This document shows positions 1 through 8,770 of a stretch of 64,000 nt of DNA, piece after piece (within the stretch, counting starts at the first letter, position 1; every line of letters begins with the position of its first letter). Source of the DNA: Bacillus marasmi (GTDB lineage Bacteria; Bacillota; Bacilli; Bacillales; Cytobacillaceae). The notes beneath the pieces were generated by a model, which was not told the DNA's origin, did not search any database, and saw only the letters and a program-made list of their open reading frames with translations. Both the position numbers and the translations under genes were made by a program. The stretch spans positions 62,001-126,000 of the forward strand of contig NZ_LR656172.1 in the NCBI RefSeq assembly GCF_902168435.1. Direction: 5' to 3'.

Positions 1-720
1 AAGTGCCCTATTTCTTTGGTTTTCTAAAATTAAGACTACTTAGAGCACCCATAAGTGCCCTGTTTTTTTATCTAGTTTAAAATTGAGGGCACTTAGAGTA
101 TCTATAAGTAACCTATTTTTAAGACAATCCAAAATCAAGGACAAAAGCCCATTTAAGTTACCTATTTTTAAGTTAATAAAAAAACGAGGGTACTAATAAC
201 TCCTATAAGCGACCTATTTTTAAGCTAATTAAAAATAGAGGGCACTAAGCACACTTATAAGTGCCCTGTTTTTTTATCTAGTTTAAAATTGAGGGTACAT
301 AGAGCATCTATAAGTACCCTATTTTTAAGACAATCCAAAATCAAGGACACTAAGCCCATTTAAGTTACCTATTTTTAAGTTAATAAAAAAACGAGGGTAC
401 TAATAACACCCATAAGCGACCTATTTTTAAGCAAATTAAAAATTGAGGGCACTAAGGACACCGATAAGTGCCCTGTTTTATATCTAGTTTAAAATCGAGG
501 GCACTTAGAGTATCTATAAGTAACCTATTTTTAAGCTAATTAAAAATCGAGGGTACTTAGAACATCTATAAGCACCCTGTTTTTTAGAAAATATTAAATT
601 AAGGGCACATAGAGTACCTATAAGTGCCCTATTTTTTAGACAATCTAAAAACGAGGCCACTTATCACCCTCATAAGCACCCTATTTTTCAGCCAATCCCA
701 AATTAAGATCACCAATCCAT
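1..720. repeat. Tandem palindromic array, ~51-bp unit, ~205-bp higher-order period
   Basis: About 14 degenerate units of roughly 51 bp run head to tail. Each unit holds an arm like TAAGTGCCCT, a T-rich then A-rich spacer, and a reverse-complement arm like AGGGCACTTA, so neighbouring arms can pair across either an A/T spacer of about 22 bp or a short spacer of about 10 bp. Units starting near 52, 256 and 461 are nearly the same, as are those near 105 and 309, 154 and 361, and 205 and 411. This gives a four-unit higher-order repeat of about 205 bp. The spacers are not unique, so it is not a CRISPR array, and no credible ORF crosses it. The array may continue upstream of the window. Bases 721-799 hold nothing recognisable. 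Confidence 0.85.
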
Positions 721-799
721 CCCCCACTAGTGATCCCAACCCAACAAAAAAAGCAGGACCCCCACCAGGCCCCGCAACCAAAAACCATCAATCCCCAAA

Positions 800-2464
800 T
801 CACCTACCACTCACCGCCACAAACCATTCCTTCCCATTAAACACATTCGGCGCGGGCACTTGCTCCTTCACACCATTCCTCAGCAAATAATTCACATTCT
901 CCGGAAACTCAAGCACCGCACCATCCGGCAGCGCTACCACCAACACCGGGTTCGCCGACCGCGCACCACGCACCGACAACTTCCCGTCCTTAAACATCTC
1001 AGCCGCCGCCACATACCGCAAACCCGAAACATCATCACCACTACCGCCACCAGCGCCATTCCAAGCCAACCCCAAATGCCCCGCCACAACACCCGCAAGC
1101 TCCGTATTATCCAACAATCCGCTCGGCTTCCCAGGCCCGAACGCATACAGCGACACATCCTCACCCGTGTGCCCATGCGACGTAAACCCGAGCCGCGCCC
1201 GCTGTGCCAGCATCTTCGTCATCTCAATCTCCATACTCTTCACATCATGCGCCCGCGCCAGCCGCCGCCACTCATCCTTACTCAAATCCTTCAACCCGTA
1301 GCGCACCGCCACATCCTGCAAATTCCCACGGTCCTTCTCCATCGTCGAAATCGCACCCTCAAGCGTCAGCCCAGCCCGCTGCAACGGACCAACAAACAAC
1401 TCCGGTTCAGACTTCATATACGTTATATCCGTCACACCGTTGCCAATCGACAGCCCGCCATTGCCATGGTCCGTCACCGCAATCACCAACGTATTCCCAT
1501 CCTTCGCAGCAAAATCAAGCGCGCCCCGCACTGCCTCATCAAAGCCCAGCACCTCGCTCACAATCCCAACCGGATCATTCTTATGCGCCGCCCAATCAAC
1601 CTTGCTACCCTCAACAAACAAGAAAAATCCTCGATCCTGCTTCGACAACAACCCAATCGCCGCCTTCGTCATCTCCGCCAAAGACGGCTGCTCCGGCGTC
1701 AACGACTCCCGGTCAAAATGATTGCTCATACCACCACCAGCAAAACTACCCCAAACCTTCACACCCCGGGACCCAACAGCCTCAGCCTCGGATCCAGTCC
1801 CATCCGCACCAGAACCAGCCCCGGCCCCGGCCAATCCACCATTCGCAGCTACCTCATCAACCACCTTACCCAACTCATCCCGATTCCGCACAACCCGATA
1901 ACCTTGACTCTTCAACACAGGCACCAAATTCTCCTTATCACGGCGATTCTTTGAAAGCAACGCATCCATCCCGCCACCAAGCACCACATCAATCCCCTGA
2001 TAAACCTGCTGCTCCGCAATATCATCATACTCACTCCGATGCTTCACATGCGTCGAAAACGTCGCCGGCGTCGCATGCTGAACCTCAGACGTCGCCACCA
2101 GCCCAGTCGCAAGCCCCGCTGCCCGTGCCGCCTCAACCAAATTCACCACCGGCTTCAAACCGCGCGACCCTTCACCCGGAACCATCCCGACCACCTCATG
2201 CACCGTCTTATGCCCAGAGGCAAAAGCTGTACCAGCCGCCGCCGAATCCGTAATCGCCGACTGCAACGAATTCGTCCGCACCCCGCCAACCAACATCTCA
2301 TCAAGCGCCAGAGAACTCCCCCGATACATCCGCGAAAGCGTCACCGCACTCGAACTCGTCCCATCCATCACCATCATAATCACATTCTTATGCCCAGCCG
2401 CCACTGTCCCTTTTGGTAAAAATAAAGCCAACATCAGCACGACAACCAAAATCCTCCGTACCAT
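800..2464 (-). CDS. Secreted alkaline phosphatase, PhoA family
   Basis: This is a metal-dependent phosphomonoesterase that should act outside the cell to release phosphate. The N-terminus is a Sec signal peptide (residues 1-24, charged MVRR, hydrophobic core, cleavage near VAAG). Family motifs are MVMDG (metal-binding Asp about residue 34), TDSAAAGTAF containing the nucleophile region, TDHGNGG, and HTGEDV near the C-terminus. The ORF is open to 2485, but the ATG at 2464 follows a GGGGGG ribosome site at about 8 bp and starts the signal peptide cleanly; the upstream ATG lies inside a REP hairpin. Length (554 aa) is a little above the E. coli enzyme. The gene is markedly richer in G+C than its neighbours, with a Gly/Ala-rich insert near residue 210, which suggests a different origin. 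It stands alone. Confidence 0.92.
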   Translation of the reverse strand: MVRRILVVVLMLALFLPKGTVAAGHKNVIMMVMDGTSSSAVTLSRMYRGSSLALDEMLVGGVRTNSLQSAITDSAAAGTAFASGHKTVHEVVGMVPGEGSRGLKPVVNLVEAARAAGLATGLVATSEVQHATPATFSTHVKHRSEYDDIAEQQVYQGIDVVLGGGMDALLSKNRRDKENLVPVLKSQGYRVVRNRDELGKVVDEVAANGGLAGAGAGSGADGTGSEAEAVGSRGVKVWGSFAGGGMSNHFDRESLTPEQPSLAEMTKAAIGLLSKQDRGFFLFVEGSKVDWAAHKNDPVGIVSEVLGFDEAVRGALDFAAKDGNTLVIAVTDHGNGGLSIGNGVTDITYMKSEPELFVGPLQRAGLTLEGAISTMEKDRGNLQDVAVRYGLKDLSKDEWRRLARAHDVKSMEIEMTKMLAQRARLGFTSHGHTGEDVSLYAFGPGKPSGLLDNTELAGVVAGHLGLAWNGAGGGSGDDVSGLRYVAAAEMFKDGKLSVRGARSANPVLVVALPDGAVLEFPENVNYLLRNGVKEQVPAPNVFNGKEWFVAVSGR

Positions 2465-2483
2465 ACAAACATCCCCCCGAAAC

Positions 2484-2568
2484 ATGGGGACGGTTCCTGC
2501 GTTTCCCTAATTTTTCCCAATCACTAGCAAAGTACTATCAACAAGTAGAAAAAAGGAACCGTCCCCAT
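2484..2568. repeat. Inverted REP pair upstream of the phosphatase
   Basis: ATGGGGACGGTTCC at 2484-2497 is repeated as its exact reverse complement at 2555-2568, so the 85-bp segment can fold into one long hairpin. The core GGGGACGGTTCC is the same one that recurs at about 24 other places in the window. It sits directly upstream of the alkaline phosphatase start, where it may separate or end transcripts. Confidence 0.85.
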
Positions 2569-2689
2569 CACTGTTTTCATATAGTTATGTGTTATGTATG
2601 GGAATTTTATGTAACTAAATTTTAACGACAGGGGAGGTGGGTGGAATAAGTTCATCGCCAAATACAATCATCCTAAATAGCGAGTGACA

Positions 2690-2935
2690 TCCTCCACTTA
2701 CGTCGATAAATCCTCAATTCGCGTCGATAAAATCAAAATTTGCGTCGATAAACTCCGAAAACACGTCGACAAATCACCCAAACGCGTCGATAAACTCCAA
2801 CCACCCCCTAGCGGGGCTGTGACAAACTCCACATTGACCGATAAAAATCGCAAAGCGACCGATAAATCCACCAAAGCGACCGATAAAAATCGCAAAACGA
2901 CCGATAAACCCACCAAAGCGACCGATAAATCCCAT
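2690..2935. repeat. Two blocks of 21-bp repeats coding heptads in either strand
   Basis: Five or six copies of CGTCGATAAA (about 2699-2800) and then six copies of GACCGATAAA (about 2836-2930) recur every 21 bp. On the plus strand this reads as heptads with VDK and then TDK; on the minus strand it reads as heptads with LST and then LSV. No ribosome site stands before either reading, and the two blocks are variants of one design split by a short G/C-rich segment. I treat it as a non-coding or cryptic repeat tract. Confidence 0.7.
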
Positions 2936-3015
2936 ACACTACCTAATCAACATCACCAAACCCCAAAACATAACAAAAAAAGACGGGCATCAGCGCCCGC
3001 CTCGCATATCAAAAC

Positions 3016-4164
3016 TTAATAAAATCTCTTAAATCCATCAAAATGCTGTTTATAATAGCTGTTATTCACGTCGGTGATCCGCACGCCACTGGAATCGGCG
3101 TGGATAAATTGGTTATTCCCCAAATAAATGCCCATGTGGGAAATGCCTTTCTTGTATGTATTCTCGAAAAATAGCAAATCTCCAGGCACCGGACTAGTCA
3201 CGTAGTAGGAACGATTATAGTAACCCTCGGCCGAGGTGCGTGGGATTGGTTTGCCAGCACCATTGTAAACATAGAACACATATCCGCTGCAATCAAACCC
3301 AGCCGGAGTCGTCCCGCCCCAAGCATAAGGCACGCCAAGCACTGACTGAGCCACCCCGATTAATTTAGCTACTTCACTAGTAGGAGCCGGCGCCGGTACA
3401 GGAACTGGCACGTTACCACCAACCTGGGCCCCACCCGGAGCCACCACACCACCACCAATCTGAGCCTCACCCGGAGCCACCGCACTACTCCCCGCGCCCG
3501 AAATTGGAACCTTTATTGTTTGTCCAGCATAAATTAAATCAGAGCTAAGTTGATTTGCTGTTTTTATTTTTTGGACAGTTGTTCCATGAGCTACAGCAAT
3601 CCGGCTTAAACTATCCCCGCTCTTAATCAAATAATCAACGACAGCGCCACTACCACTCCCGGCACTCACCTCATTATTCACAGGCGCAACTGGCGCAACA
3701 ACCTCGCCACCTCCACTTGCACTCGAAACCTTCAACACATTACCAGGATAAATCAAATGTCCACTCAGATTGTTCCAGCTCATTAGCTCAGCGAGAGAAA
3801 TCCCATGACGTTTAGCGATTCCGCTTAAAGTATCGCCACCCACAACTGTATGCGTTTTCACAGCAACGCCCGATGCCGTCACAGCTACCGGAACACTACC
3901 AGGACTCGGCAAATCCGCAGCCACACCACCATTACTACCACTATCAATCGAAACTACCAACTTTTGATTAATATAAATAAGATCAGAATTGAGCTGATTA
4001 AGGCGTTTGATTTCGGAAACGTTTGTTTTGTATTTAATGGCGATATGAGAGAGGGTGTCACCCTTTTGAACGATGTATGTATTTGCCGAAACGCTGCTTG
4101 CAAATGCTGTGGAAAGTACAGCTAAAGTGGCTGCTTTTACGAGTTTTTTCTTCAATATTTTCAC
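3016..4164 (-). CDS. Secreted LysM / NlpC-P60 cell-wall endopeptidase
   Basis: This is a peptidoglycan hydrolase that cuts stem peptides, related to Bacillus LytE/LytF/CwlS-type autolysins. A signal peptide (residues 1-27, ending SVSA) is followed by three LysM modules (about 28-72, 105-148 and 178-222; each has a GDTLS or GDSLS core). Gly/Ala/Pro/Val-rich linkers lead to a C-terminal NlpC/P60 domain (268-382). The catalytic triad is visible: Cys292 in FDCSGY, His343 in SHMGIY and His355 in FIHAD. The start shown is GTG; a TTG three codons later gives an equally good signal peptide, and neither has ideal spacing from the AGGGG site. It is monocistronic. Confidence 0.93.
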   Translation of the reverse strand: MKILKKKLVKAATLAVLSTAFASSVSANTYIVQKGDTLSHIAIKYKTNVSEIKRLNQLNSDLIYINQKLVVSIDSGSNGGVAADLPSPGSVPVAVTASGVAVKTHTVVGGDTLSGIAKRHGISLAELMSWNNLSGHLIYPGNVLKVSSASGGGEVVAPVAPVNNEVSAGSGSGAVVDYLIKSGDSLSRIAVAHGTTVQKIKTANQLSSDLIYAGQTIKVPISGAGSSAVAPGEAQIGGGVVAPGGAQVGGNVPVPVPAPAPTSEVAKLIGVAQSVLGVPYAWGGTTPAGFDCSGYVFYVYNGAGKPIPRTSAEGYYNRSYYVTSPVPGDLLFFENTYKKGISHMGIYLGNNQFIHADSSGVRITDVNNSYYKQHFDGFKRFY

Positions 4165-4368
4165 ATCCCCTAAATATTTCGACTATCGAAAAAAGCTTAT
4201 CACACAAGGGCTGAAGCCTTCTGTGACTTACATTGTCGAAAAATGGAAATAGCCTTCACAATAGGTAAATGTTAGAATATTGTCATACTTTGTAGTTGGA
4301 AAGAGATTTACAGGAATGGATGTCGTTTGTAAAATAGGGTTTATGAGACATAAGGAGGACTGACAGAA

Positions 4369-4524
4369 GTGAGCCAAAATTACCAAGAGAACCAACACAA
4401 CCAAGACTATTTTCAGGAAGTTATAAAACGCGCATATGATTTGGGAACGAAGGAAAAGGAAATCACTGTTGGAAACCTGCTAGAAGAGATTATGAGAGAT
4501 TTAAGACCGCTAATTTCAAAATAA
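4369..4524 (+). CDS. Small hypothetical protein, 51 aa
   Basis: I do not recognise this protein. It starts at a GTG 8 bp downstream of a near-perfect AAGGAGGAC ribosome site and encodes a hydrophilic, mostly helical 51-residue product that begins MSQNYQ and ends PLISK. The strong ribosome site and good codon use argue that it is real. It lies alone between two minus-strand genes and must have its own promoter in 4200-4350. There is no membrane segment or cysteine. Confidence 0.6.
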   Translation: MSQNYQENQHNQDYFQEVIKRAYDLGTKEKEITVGNLLEEIMRDLRPLISK

Positions 4525-4625
4525 ACATAGAATCACAGCACATAAAACAAAATCAAATAAAATACATAGACTAGCTCCACTAAAGATAAAAACCAATAGC
4601 AAGCCAGTCTATATCAGAACTATAT

Positions 4626-4715
4626 TCAATCACCAAAAACAACCCTAACAGGGACCGCCACAAAAACAAAAACAACAATGATCAGGCTAGCAGGAGGCGC
4701 TTCTAACAACCTCAC
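4626..4715 (-). CDS. Possible 29-aa hydrophobic peptide overlapping the regulator 3' end
   Basis: This ORF starts at a GTG with GAGGG 5 bp upstream, inside the last codons of the TPR regulator and in another frame. It ends 61 bp past the regulator stop. The product has a short N-terminal part, a strongly hydrophobic middle (LIIVVFVFVAV) and a short tail RVVFGD. Peptide genes overlapping or directly following the regulator are typical of the RRNPP family (PapR, NprX, Phr, AimP), and this position fits. The sequence alone does not prove expression, and the layout differs from a classical Sec signal followed by a pheromone. Confidence 0.3.
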   Translation of the reverse strand: MRLLEAPPASLIIVVFVFVAVPVRVVFGD

Positions 4716-5580
4716 TCCAACCCTCGATTTTACCTTTAATATAGTTAATATATTTTTCATCCTTTTGCAGTTCAAAAATAATGAGAGCCCGTTCCATGCA
4801 GGCTTTGGCGCGGCGATAATTCTGCTGCAGCTCGTAATTGTAGCCAACCTGGTAGTGAAGCTCGCCTAACAAATAAAGATTATCTCGCTCGATGCACCAG
4901 TCAATCGCATCATAGCAGTTCTGGTTTGAATCCTTAAAGCGGCCAAGCCTAGTATAGGTGCGCGCGGTGTTGTACATTAACCGGCTCATGATCGTATCAT
5001 CCTGCACATGGGTAATGAGCGCTAAATTCTCCTTTGCCGGGGTATACACATTGAGCGCCTCGTCATACTGCTCCTCCTCAAAATAAATAATCCCTTTAGA
5101 AAGTGAAATTTCAATCTCCCGCTCATTCCAGATTTTATCAAAAGTTAATGAGATTGCCTCGTCCAAGGTTGCTAACGCTTGGTCCTTTTTTTCGTGCAGC
5201 GTGTACTCATAAATCCCTTTATGCCAGAGGAGTTCCTGTAAATGGAGGCGGTTTTCCGCGAACAGCGGGTTTTTCATTTCGGTCTTGACGATTTCTTCTA
5301 TAGTCTCGTAATCGAGGTTACGACGCGCAATTTTTAGTTGGCGACTGACCTCCTGGACGTAGTCGAGCCGTGGTGTTCTGCCGATATCAAAGAAGTAGTT
5401 CACATCGACACCTAGCCGTTGTGAAATGAGATAGAGAGTTGGGGCGTAAGGGTAGACATCGCCTTTTTCGATTTTGCTGACCTGCGCCTGCGTGCAAATC
5501 CCTTTCGCAAGCTCCTTCTGCGACAGTCCATACACCTTGCGTAATTCCTTAATCTTTTTTCCAATGGCCAAAAAATCCAC
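4687..5580 (-). CDS. XRE-family regulator with TPR domain (RRNPP-like)
   Basis: This is a cytoplasmic DNA-binding regulator. An N-terminal helix-turn-helix (residues about 5-60, with LSQKELAKGI and QVSKIEKGD) is joined to a long all-helical C-terminal region whose repeated Tyr/Ala/Leu pattern looks like TPRs (for example YDEALNVY, LGELHYQVGYNYEL and YRRAKACMERAL). The architecture and length (about 297 aa) match PlcR/NprR-type peptide-sensing regulators. A GTG at 5580 with AAAGGGTG upstream fits the family start; the ORF stays open to 5619. If the family function holds, a short imported peptide binds the TPR domain; the overlapping hydrophobic ORF at its 3' end is one candidate. Confidence 0.82.
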   Translation of the reverse strand: MDFLAIGKKIKELRKVYGLSQKELAKGICTQAQVSKIEKGDVYPYAPTLYLISQRLGVDVNYFFDIGRTPRLDYVQEVSRQLKIARRNLDYETIEEIVKTEMKNPLFAENRLHLQELLWHKGIYEYTLHEKKDQALATLDEAISLTFDKIWNEREIEISLSKGIIYFEEEQYDEALNVYTPAKENLALITHVQDDTIMSRLMYNTARTYTRLGRFKDSNQNCYDAIDWCIERDNLYLLGELHYQVGYNYELQQNYRRAKACMERALIIFELQKDEKYINYIKGKIEGWSEVVRSASC

Positions 5581-5617
5581 AACAATCACCCTTTGTCGAT
5601 AAGTTCCTCCGGATAGC

Positions 5618-5875
5618 ATGACGCGAAGGCTTGCAAAGGTGTACTTCGGAGTTTTACTAATATTGTCAATTCTAATGTACCATACAACGAAATATTCCTA
5701 TAATTATGACCTTATAGGGATTGGTAAGGAAATCGGAGAAAACGTCCAATGTATCCGCTTAAATGACCAAATTTGCAAAATTAAAACAAATTGGAATTAT
5801 GGTTTAATTATTAATGAAGTAGTAATGCTATTGGTTTTATTTGTTCATAATGTTTCGTTCGGACCAATTTCATAG
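5618..5875 (+). CDS. Doubtful small membrane ORF, 85 aa
   Basis: This plus-strand ORF is divergent from the TPR regulator. It encodes two hydrophobic stretches (about residues 9-20 and 66-80) around a polar middle. It ends 25 bp before a perfect terminator-like hairpin, which is the main reason to list it. There is no convincing ribosome site at the ATG, and no family is recognised. The region may simply be the regulator's upstream control DNA. Confidence 0.22.
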   Translation: MTRRLAKVYFGVLLILSILMYHTTKYSYNYDLIGIGKEIGENVQCIRLNDQICKIKTNWNYGLIINEVVMLLVLFVHNVSFGPIS

Positions 5876-5899
5876 AACGAAATCATTAATCTCCTTTTG

Positions 5900-5930
5900 T
5901 CACTTTGTGATCTCACAAAGTGATCTTTTT
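5900..5930 (+). terminator. Rho-independent terminator-like hairpin
   Basis: Perfect 11-bp arms TCACTTTGTGA and TCACAAAGTGA are separated by 2 bp and followed by TCTTTTTTG. It would stop plus-strand transcripts from the 5618-5875 region before the polysaccharide leader. Bases 5931-6360 hold no gene that I can support. Confidence 0.65.
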
Positions 5931-6361
5931 TGTTTAGAGGGAGGTGCTCGCTTCAGGGCACTTCATAGTCCTTTAAATGGAAAAATCAAGAAGTTACAAA
6001 AAGCGACAAAATCCTACTTTCCGTGCGAAAAATATTTCCTTATTCTGATATAAAGTTTATAGGCGAAAAGTAATAGTGTTAAATCGGAAGATAGGTATAT
6101 TGTCATGGAAAAATAACGAGGAAGAACCCATATAAACCATTTGTTCTTTAAAAAGAACAATTAAACCTCTCTGAAAAACTTCCCAAAATGAACATTTTCC
6201 TACAATAGGATGTAGGTTTTCACTATCAAAATATTGCTTCCAAAATGTAGAAAAATGTTGTTTAATAATTAATGCCTTAAAGTATTTATTAACTTAAATA
6301 CAATACGCACTTTAGTAATTAGAATTTCGATATATTTGGTGATAAAAAATTATGGGACTAG

Positions 6362-6645
6362 ATCAGTGTCTAGCTCCGGCGACCAACGTCTAGTGGACTT
6401 CACCCATCTCCTACGATAAGTCAACATCGAATCGCTTGCGCTCTTCGTGTTTCCTTTATCTCAGTCGATGTGCTCCAGTCCATACGACGCTACCCGGTCG
6501 CCTACGCTTTTCGATTTGTCTAGCTCCGGCGGCTAGGGGCTCGGGGTCACAAGTCAATCCGTCAAGAAGGTCAAAGAACGACCTTCATGCCGGCTCGTCT
6601 TGTGCCTGTCGCCCCTGAACGAGCCGCTTCCGCTTTTCGTTTTCG
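6362..6645. repeat. Bacillaceae-type CTAGCTCCGGCG dispersed repeat
   Basis: Two G/C-rich segments start with GTCTAGCTCCGGCG (6369 and 6518) and contain blocks such as AAGTCAACATCGA, CGTGTTTCCTTTATCTCA and CGCTTTTCG. I recognise this as a high-copy intergenic repeat of Bacillaceae chromosomes. It is clearly higher in G+C than the surrounding DNA, codes for nothing, and ends immediately upstream of the first EAR element. Confidence 0.7.
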
Positions 6646-6650
6646 GTGAT

Positions 6651-6765
6651 GCCTCCTTTCCGTTACCAATGGAGACACTCGGCCATGCTGTGGGTTGCGG
6701 GAAACGCAGCCTTAGATACTTGTTGTCAAGAGGATGGTGTGAGGGCGGGTTTGATGCCCGATTAA
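6651..6765 (+). ncRNA. EAR (epsC) antitermination RNA, copy A
   Basis: This segment carries the blocks ATGGAGACACTCGGCCATG, CTGTGGG, CCTTAGATACT, GATGGTGTGAGG and GGGTTTGATGCCC, which match copy B at 11610-11735 block for block. It lies in the 5' leader of an epsC homologue. In B. subtilis the eps-associated RNA lies just upstream of epsC and lets RNA polymerase read through downstream terminators. The closing hairpin GGGTTTGATGCCC changes its loop relative to copy B but keeps its stem. No Rfam search was run. Confidence 0.82.
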
Positions 6766-6777
6766 ATAGTTATGAAA

Positions 6778-6834
6778 AATAGCTAATGAAAGGCCATGTG
6801 CCCGCTTACATGACTTTTCATTAGCTATTATTTT
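6778..6834 (+). terminator. Hairpin between EAR copy A and epsC
   Basis: Arms AATAGCTAATGAAA (6778-6791) and TTTCATTAGCTATT (6816-6829) are perfectly complementary and are followed by ATTTTTG. This is a plausible intrinsic terminator that EAR would have to override. The equivalent hairpin after copy B shares the CTAATGA/TCATTAG core. Confidence 0.7.
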
Positions 6835-6903
6835 TGAAAGGGATGTAACAACTTAACACAACAACCTACAGCCCAAAATTGACCATAGAGAAGGAGGTTC
6901 AAG

Positions 6904-8721
6904 ATGACAATCAAAAAAAGAATTACAACGTTTATCATAGTTGATTCATTGATCGTAATGACAGCTATTTTCCTTAGCTATGTAACGCTTGAGGCGTATT
7001 TACCGAAATATGAACTTCCGATGCTGCTAACGTCATCGATTGCCTTATTGCTTAGCCACCATGTCTTTGCTTACAGTTATAAGCTCTACAACAAAGCTTG
7101 GCGCTATGCCAGTGTCGGCGAACTCGTCGTCATCGTCAAAGTCGTGACCTTTTCAATCCTTGCGACCCTACTCGTACAGCTGATTGCATTCCAAAACATA
7201 TACATAAGAGCCTTATTGCTAACGTGGATGCTGCATGTGCTATTAATTGGCGGTACGCGCTTTTCGCGACGAATCATCGACAGTCGGAACACTACCCGCG
7301 TGAAGGCCTTCAAGCGAACATTAATCGTTGGAGCCGGAGCCGCAGGAACGATGGTCGCCCGTCAGCTTCTATCCAATGGAGACCATGATCTTAAGCCGGT
7401 CGCCTTCGTTGATGATGATAATGCAAAAATCAAGCTCGATATTCTCGGCGTTCAAGTACTTGGCGATACAAGCAAAATCTCCACGATTGTGAAGGAGTAT
7501 GCAATCGATAATATCGTCATTGCGATACCGTCACTTAGTAATAAGGAAATGAAGCATATTATTGACGAATGTGTAAAAACTACAGCCAAAACGCACATTA
7601 TTCCGAAGCTGGAGGATTTAGTAAGTGGTAAGGTCTCGGTAAGTGCCATGCGTGAGGTTCAAGTAGAGGATTTACTCGGTAGAGATCCGATTGAACTAGA
7701 CATGAAAATGATTTCCGAAAACCTTGCCGGAAAAACAGTGCTCGTCACAGGTGCAGGCGGTTCAATCGGTTCTGAGATTTGCCGTCAAGTCTGCCGTTTC
7801 AAGCCGCGAAAAATTGTTCTAGTTGGACACGGCGAAAATAGCATTTACGGAATTGACATGGAACTTCGCAACCAATATCAACAAGACATTGAGATCGTCC
7901 CAGTCATCGGAGATATTCAAGACCGCAAACGGATGCACAAAATCATCAACCAGCATCAACCCAATATTGTTTATCACGCTGCAGCCCATAAGCATGTCCC
8001 ATTAATGGAAGTAAACCCAAGGGAAGCGGTTAAAAACAATATCTTTGGCACAAAAAATGTTGCAGAAGCCGCTCAAACCAATAACGTCGACACTTTCGTC
8101 ATGATTTCAACCGATAAAGCCGTAAATCCAACCAACATCATGGGAGCAACAAAGCGCTTTGCCGAAATGGTCATTCAGCAATTATCACAACAGGGTAAAA
8201 CAAAGTTTGTCGCAGTCCGTTTCGGTAACGTGCTTGGCAGCCGAGGTAGCGTCATTCCGTTATTCAAAAAGCAAATCGCAGCAGGTGGTCCAGTAACGGT
8301 CACCCATCCAGAAATGACCCGTTACTTCATGACCATCCCTGAAGCATCGAAACTAGTCATCCAAGCTGGAGCATTGGCCCGTGGTGGCGAGATTTTTGTT
8401 CTTGATATGGGTGAACCAGTGAAAATCGTCGATCTAGCCAAAAACTTAATCAAGCTATCTGGTTATACAATAGAAGAGATTGGTATTCACTATACGGGCA
8501 TGCGTCCAGGTGAAAAAATGTACGAAGAGCTACTCAACGAAAACGAGGTCCATCCAAAACAAATCTTCCCGAAAATTCATATGGGACGAGCTGTTATGTT
8601 GGAATCAAGACTATTAACACATTTAACCGACAACCTGCTATCCATGTCACCAACAGAAATGCACGATACGCTCATAAAGGTGGCAAATAATAAGTACGAG
8701 TTACGACAGGATCACCAATAA
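6904..8721 (+). CDS. epsC: EpsC/CapD-type membrane sugar-nucleotide 4,6-dehydratase, paralog 1
   Basis: This membrane-bound enzyme is expected to act on UDP-GlcNAc, giving the 4-keto-6-deoxy intermediate for a deoxyamino sugar. Four membrane segments occupy residues 1-123. A first Rossmann motif GAGAAG (143-148) is followed by an SDR domain with TGAGGSIGSE, HAAAHKHVP, STDKAV and MGATKR, where Met takes the place of the usual SDR Tyr, as in the EpsC/FlaA1/PglF family. Length 605 aa is normal. GAAGGAGG sits 8 bp before the ATG. It is about 70% similar by eye to the paralog at 11959. An EAR RNA and hairpin in its leader indicate antitermination control. Confidence 0.93.
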   Translation: MTIKKRITTFIIVDSLIVMTAIFLSYVTLEAYLPKYELPMLLTSSIALLLSHHVFAYSYKLYNKAWRYASVGELVVIVKVVTFSILATLLVQLIAFQNIYIRALLLTWMLHVLLIGGTRFSRRIIDSRNTTRVKAFKRTLIVGAGAAGTMVARQLLSNGDHDLKPVAFVDDDNAKIKLDILGVQVLGDTSKISTIVKEYAIDNIVIAIPSLSNKEMKHIIDECVKTTAKTHIIPKLEDLVSGKVSVSAMREVQVEDLLGRDPIELDMKMISENLAGKTVLVTGAGGSIGSEICRQVCRFKPRKIVLVGHGENSIYGIDMELRNQYQQDIEIVPVIGDIQDRKRMHKIINQHQPNIVYHAAAHKHVPLMEVNPREAVKNNIFGTKNVAEAAQTNNVDTFVMISTDKAVNPTNIMGATKRFAEMVIQQLSQQGKTKFVAVRFGNVLGSRGSVIPLFKKQIAAGGPVTVTHPEMTRYFMTIPEASKLVIQAGALARGGEIFVLDMGEPVKIVDLAKNLIKLSGYTIEEIGIHYTGMRPGEKMYEELLNENEVHPKQIFPKIHMGRAVMLESRLLTHLTDNLLSMSPTEMHDTLIKVANNKYELRQDHQ

Positions 8722-8727
8722 ACAATT

Positions 8728-8770
8728 GAAGAAACTGTTCAGAATTGTAGATTTTGTGACGAGTTTCTTC
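8728..8770 (+). terminator. Hairpin after epsC paralog 1
   Basis: GAAGAAACT (8728-8736) pairs with AGTTTCTTC (8762-8770), 7 bp past the epsC stop. The T-run is weak, so this may be an inefficient terminator or a processing site. From here to 9180 the DNA is A/T-rich with no gene that I can support. Confidence 0.45.

Noticed and set aside
1-720. CRISPR array
   Set aside because: Units are degenerate along their whole length and the spacers are themselves repeated; no cas genes are nearby.
860-2253. Long plus-strand ORFs opposite the phosphatase
   Set aside because: They lie antisense to a clear PhoA gene, are very Pro/Ser/His/Arg-rich, and arise from its G+C-rich codons.
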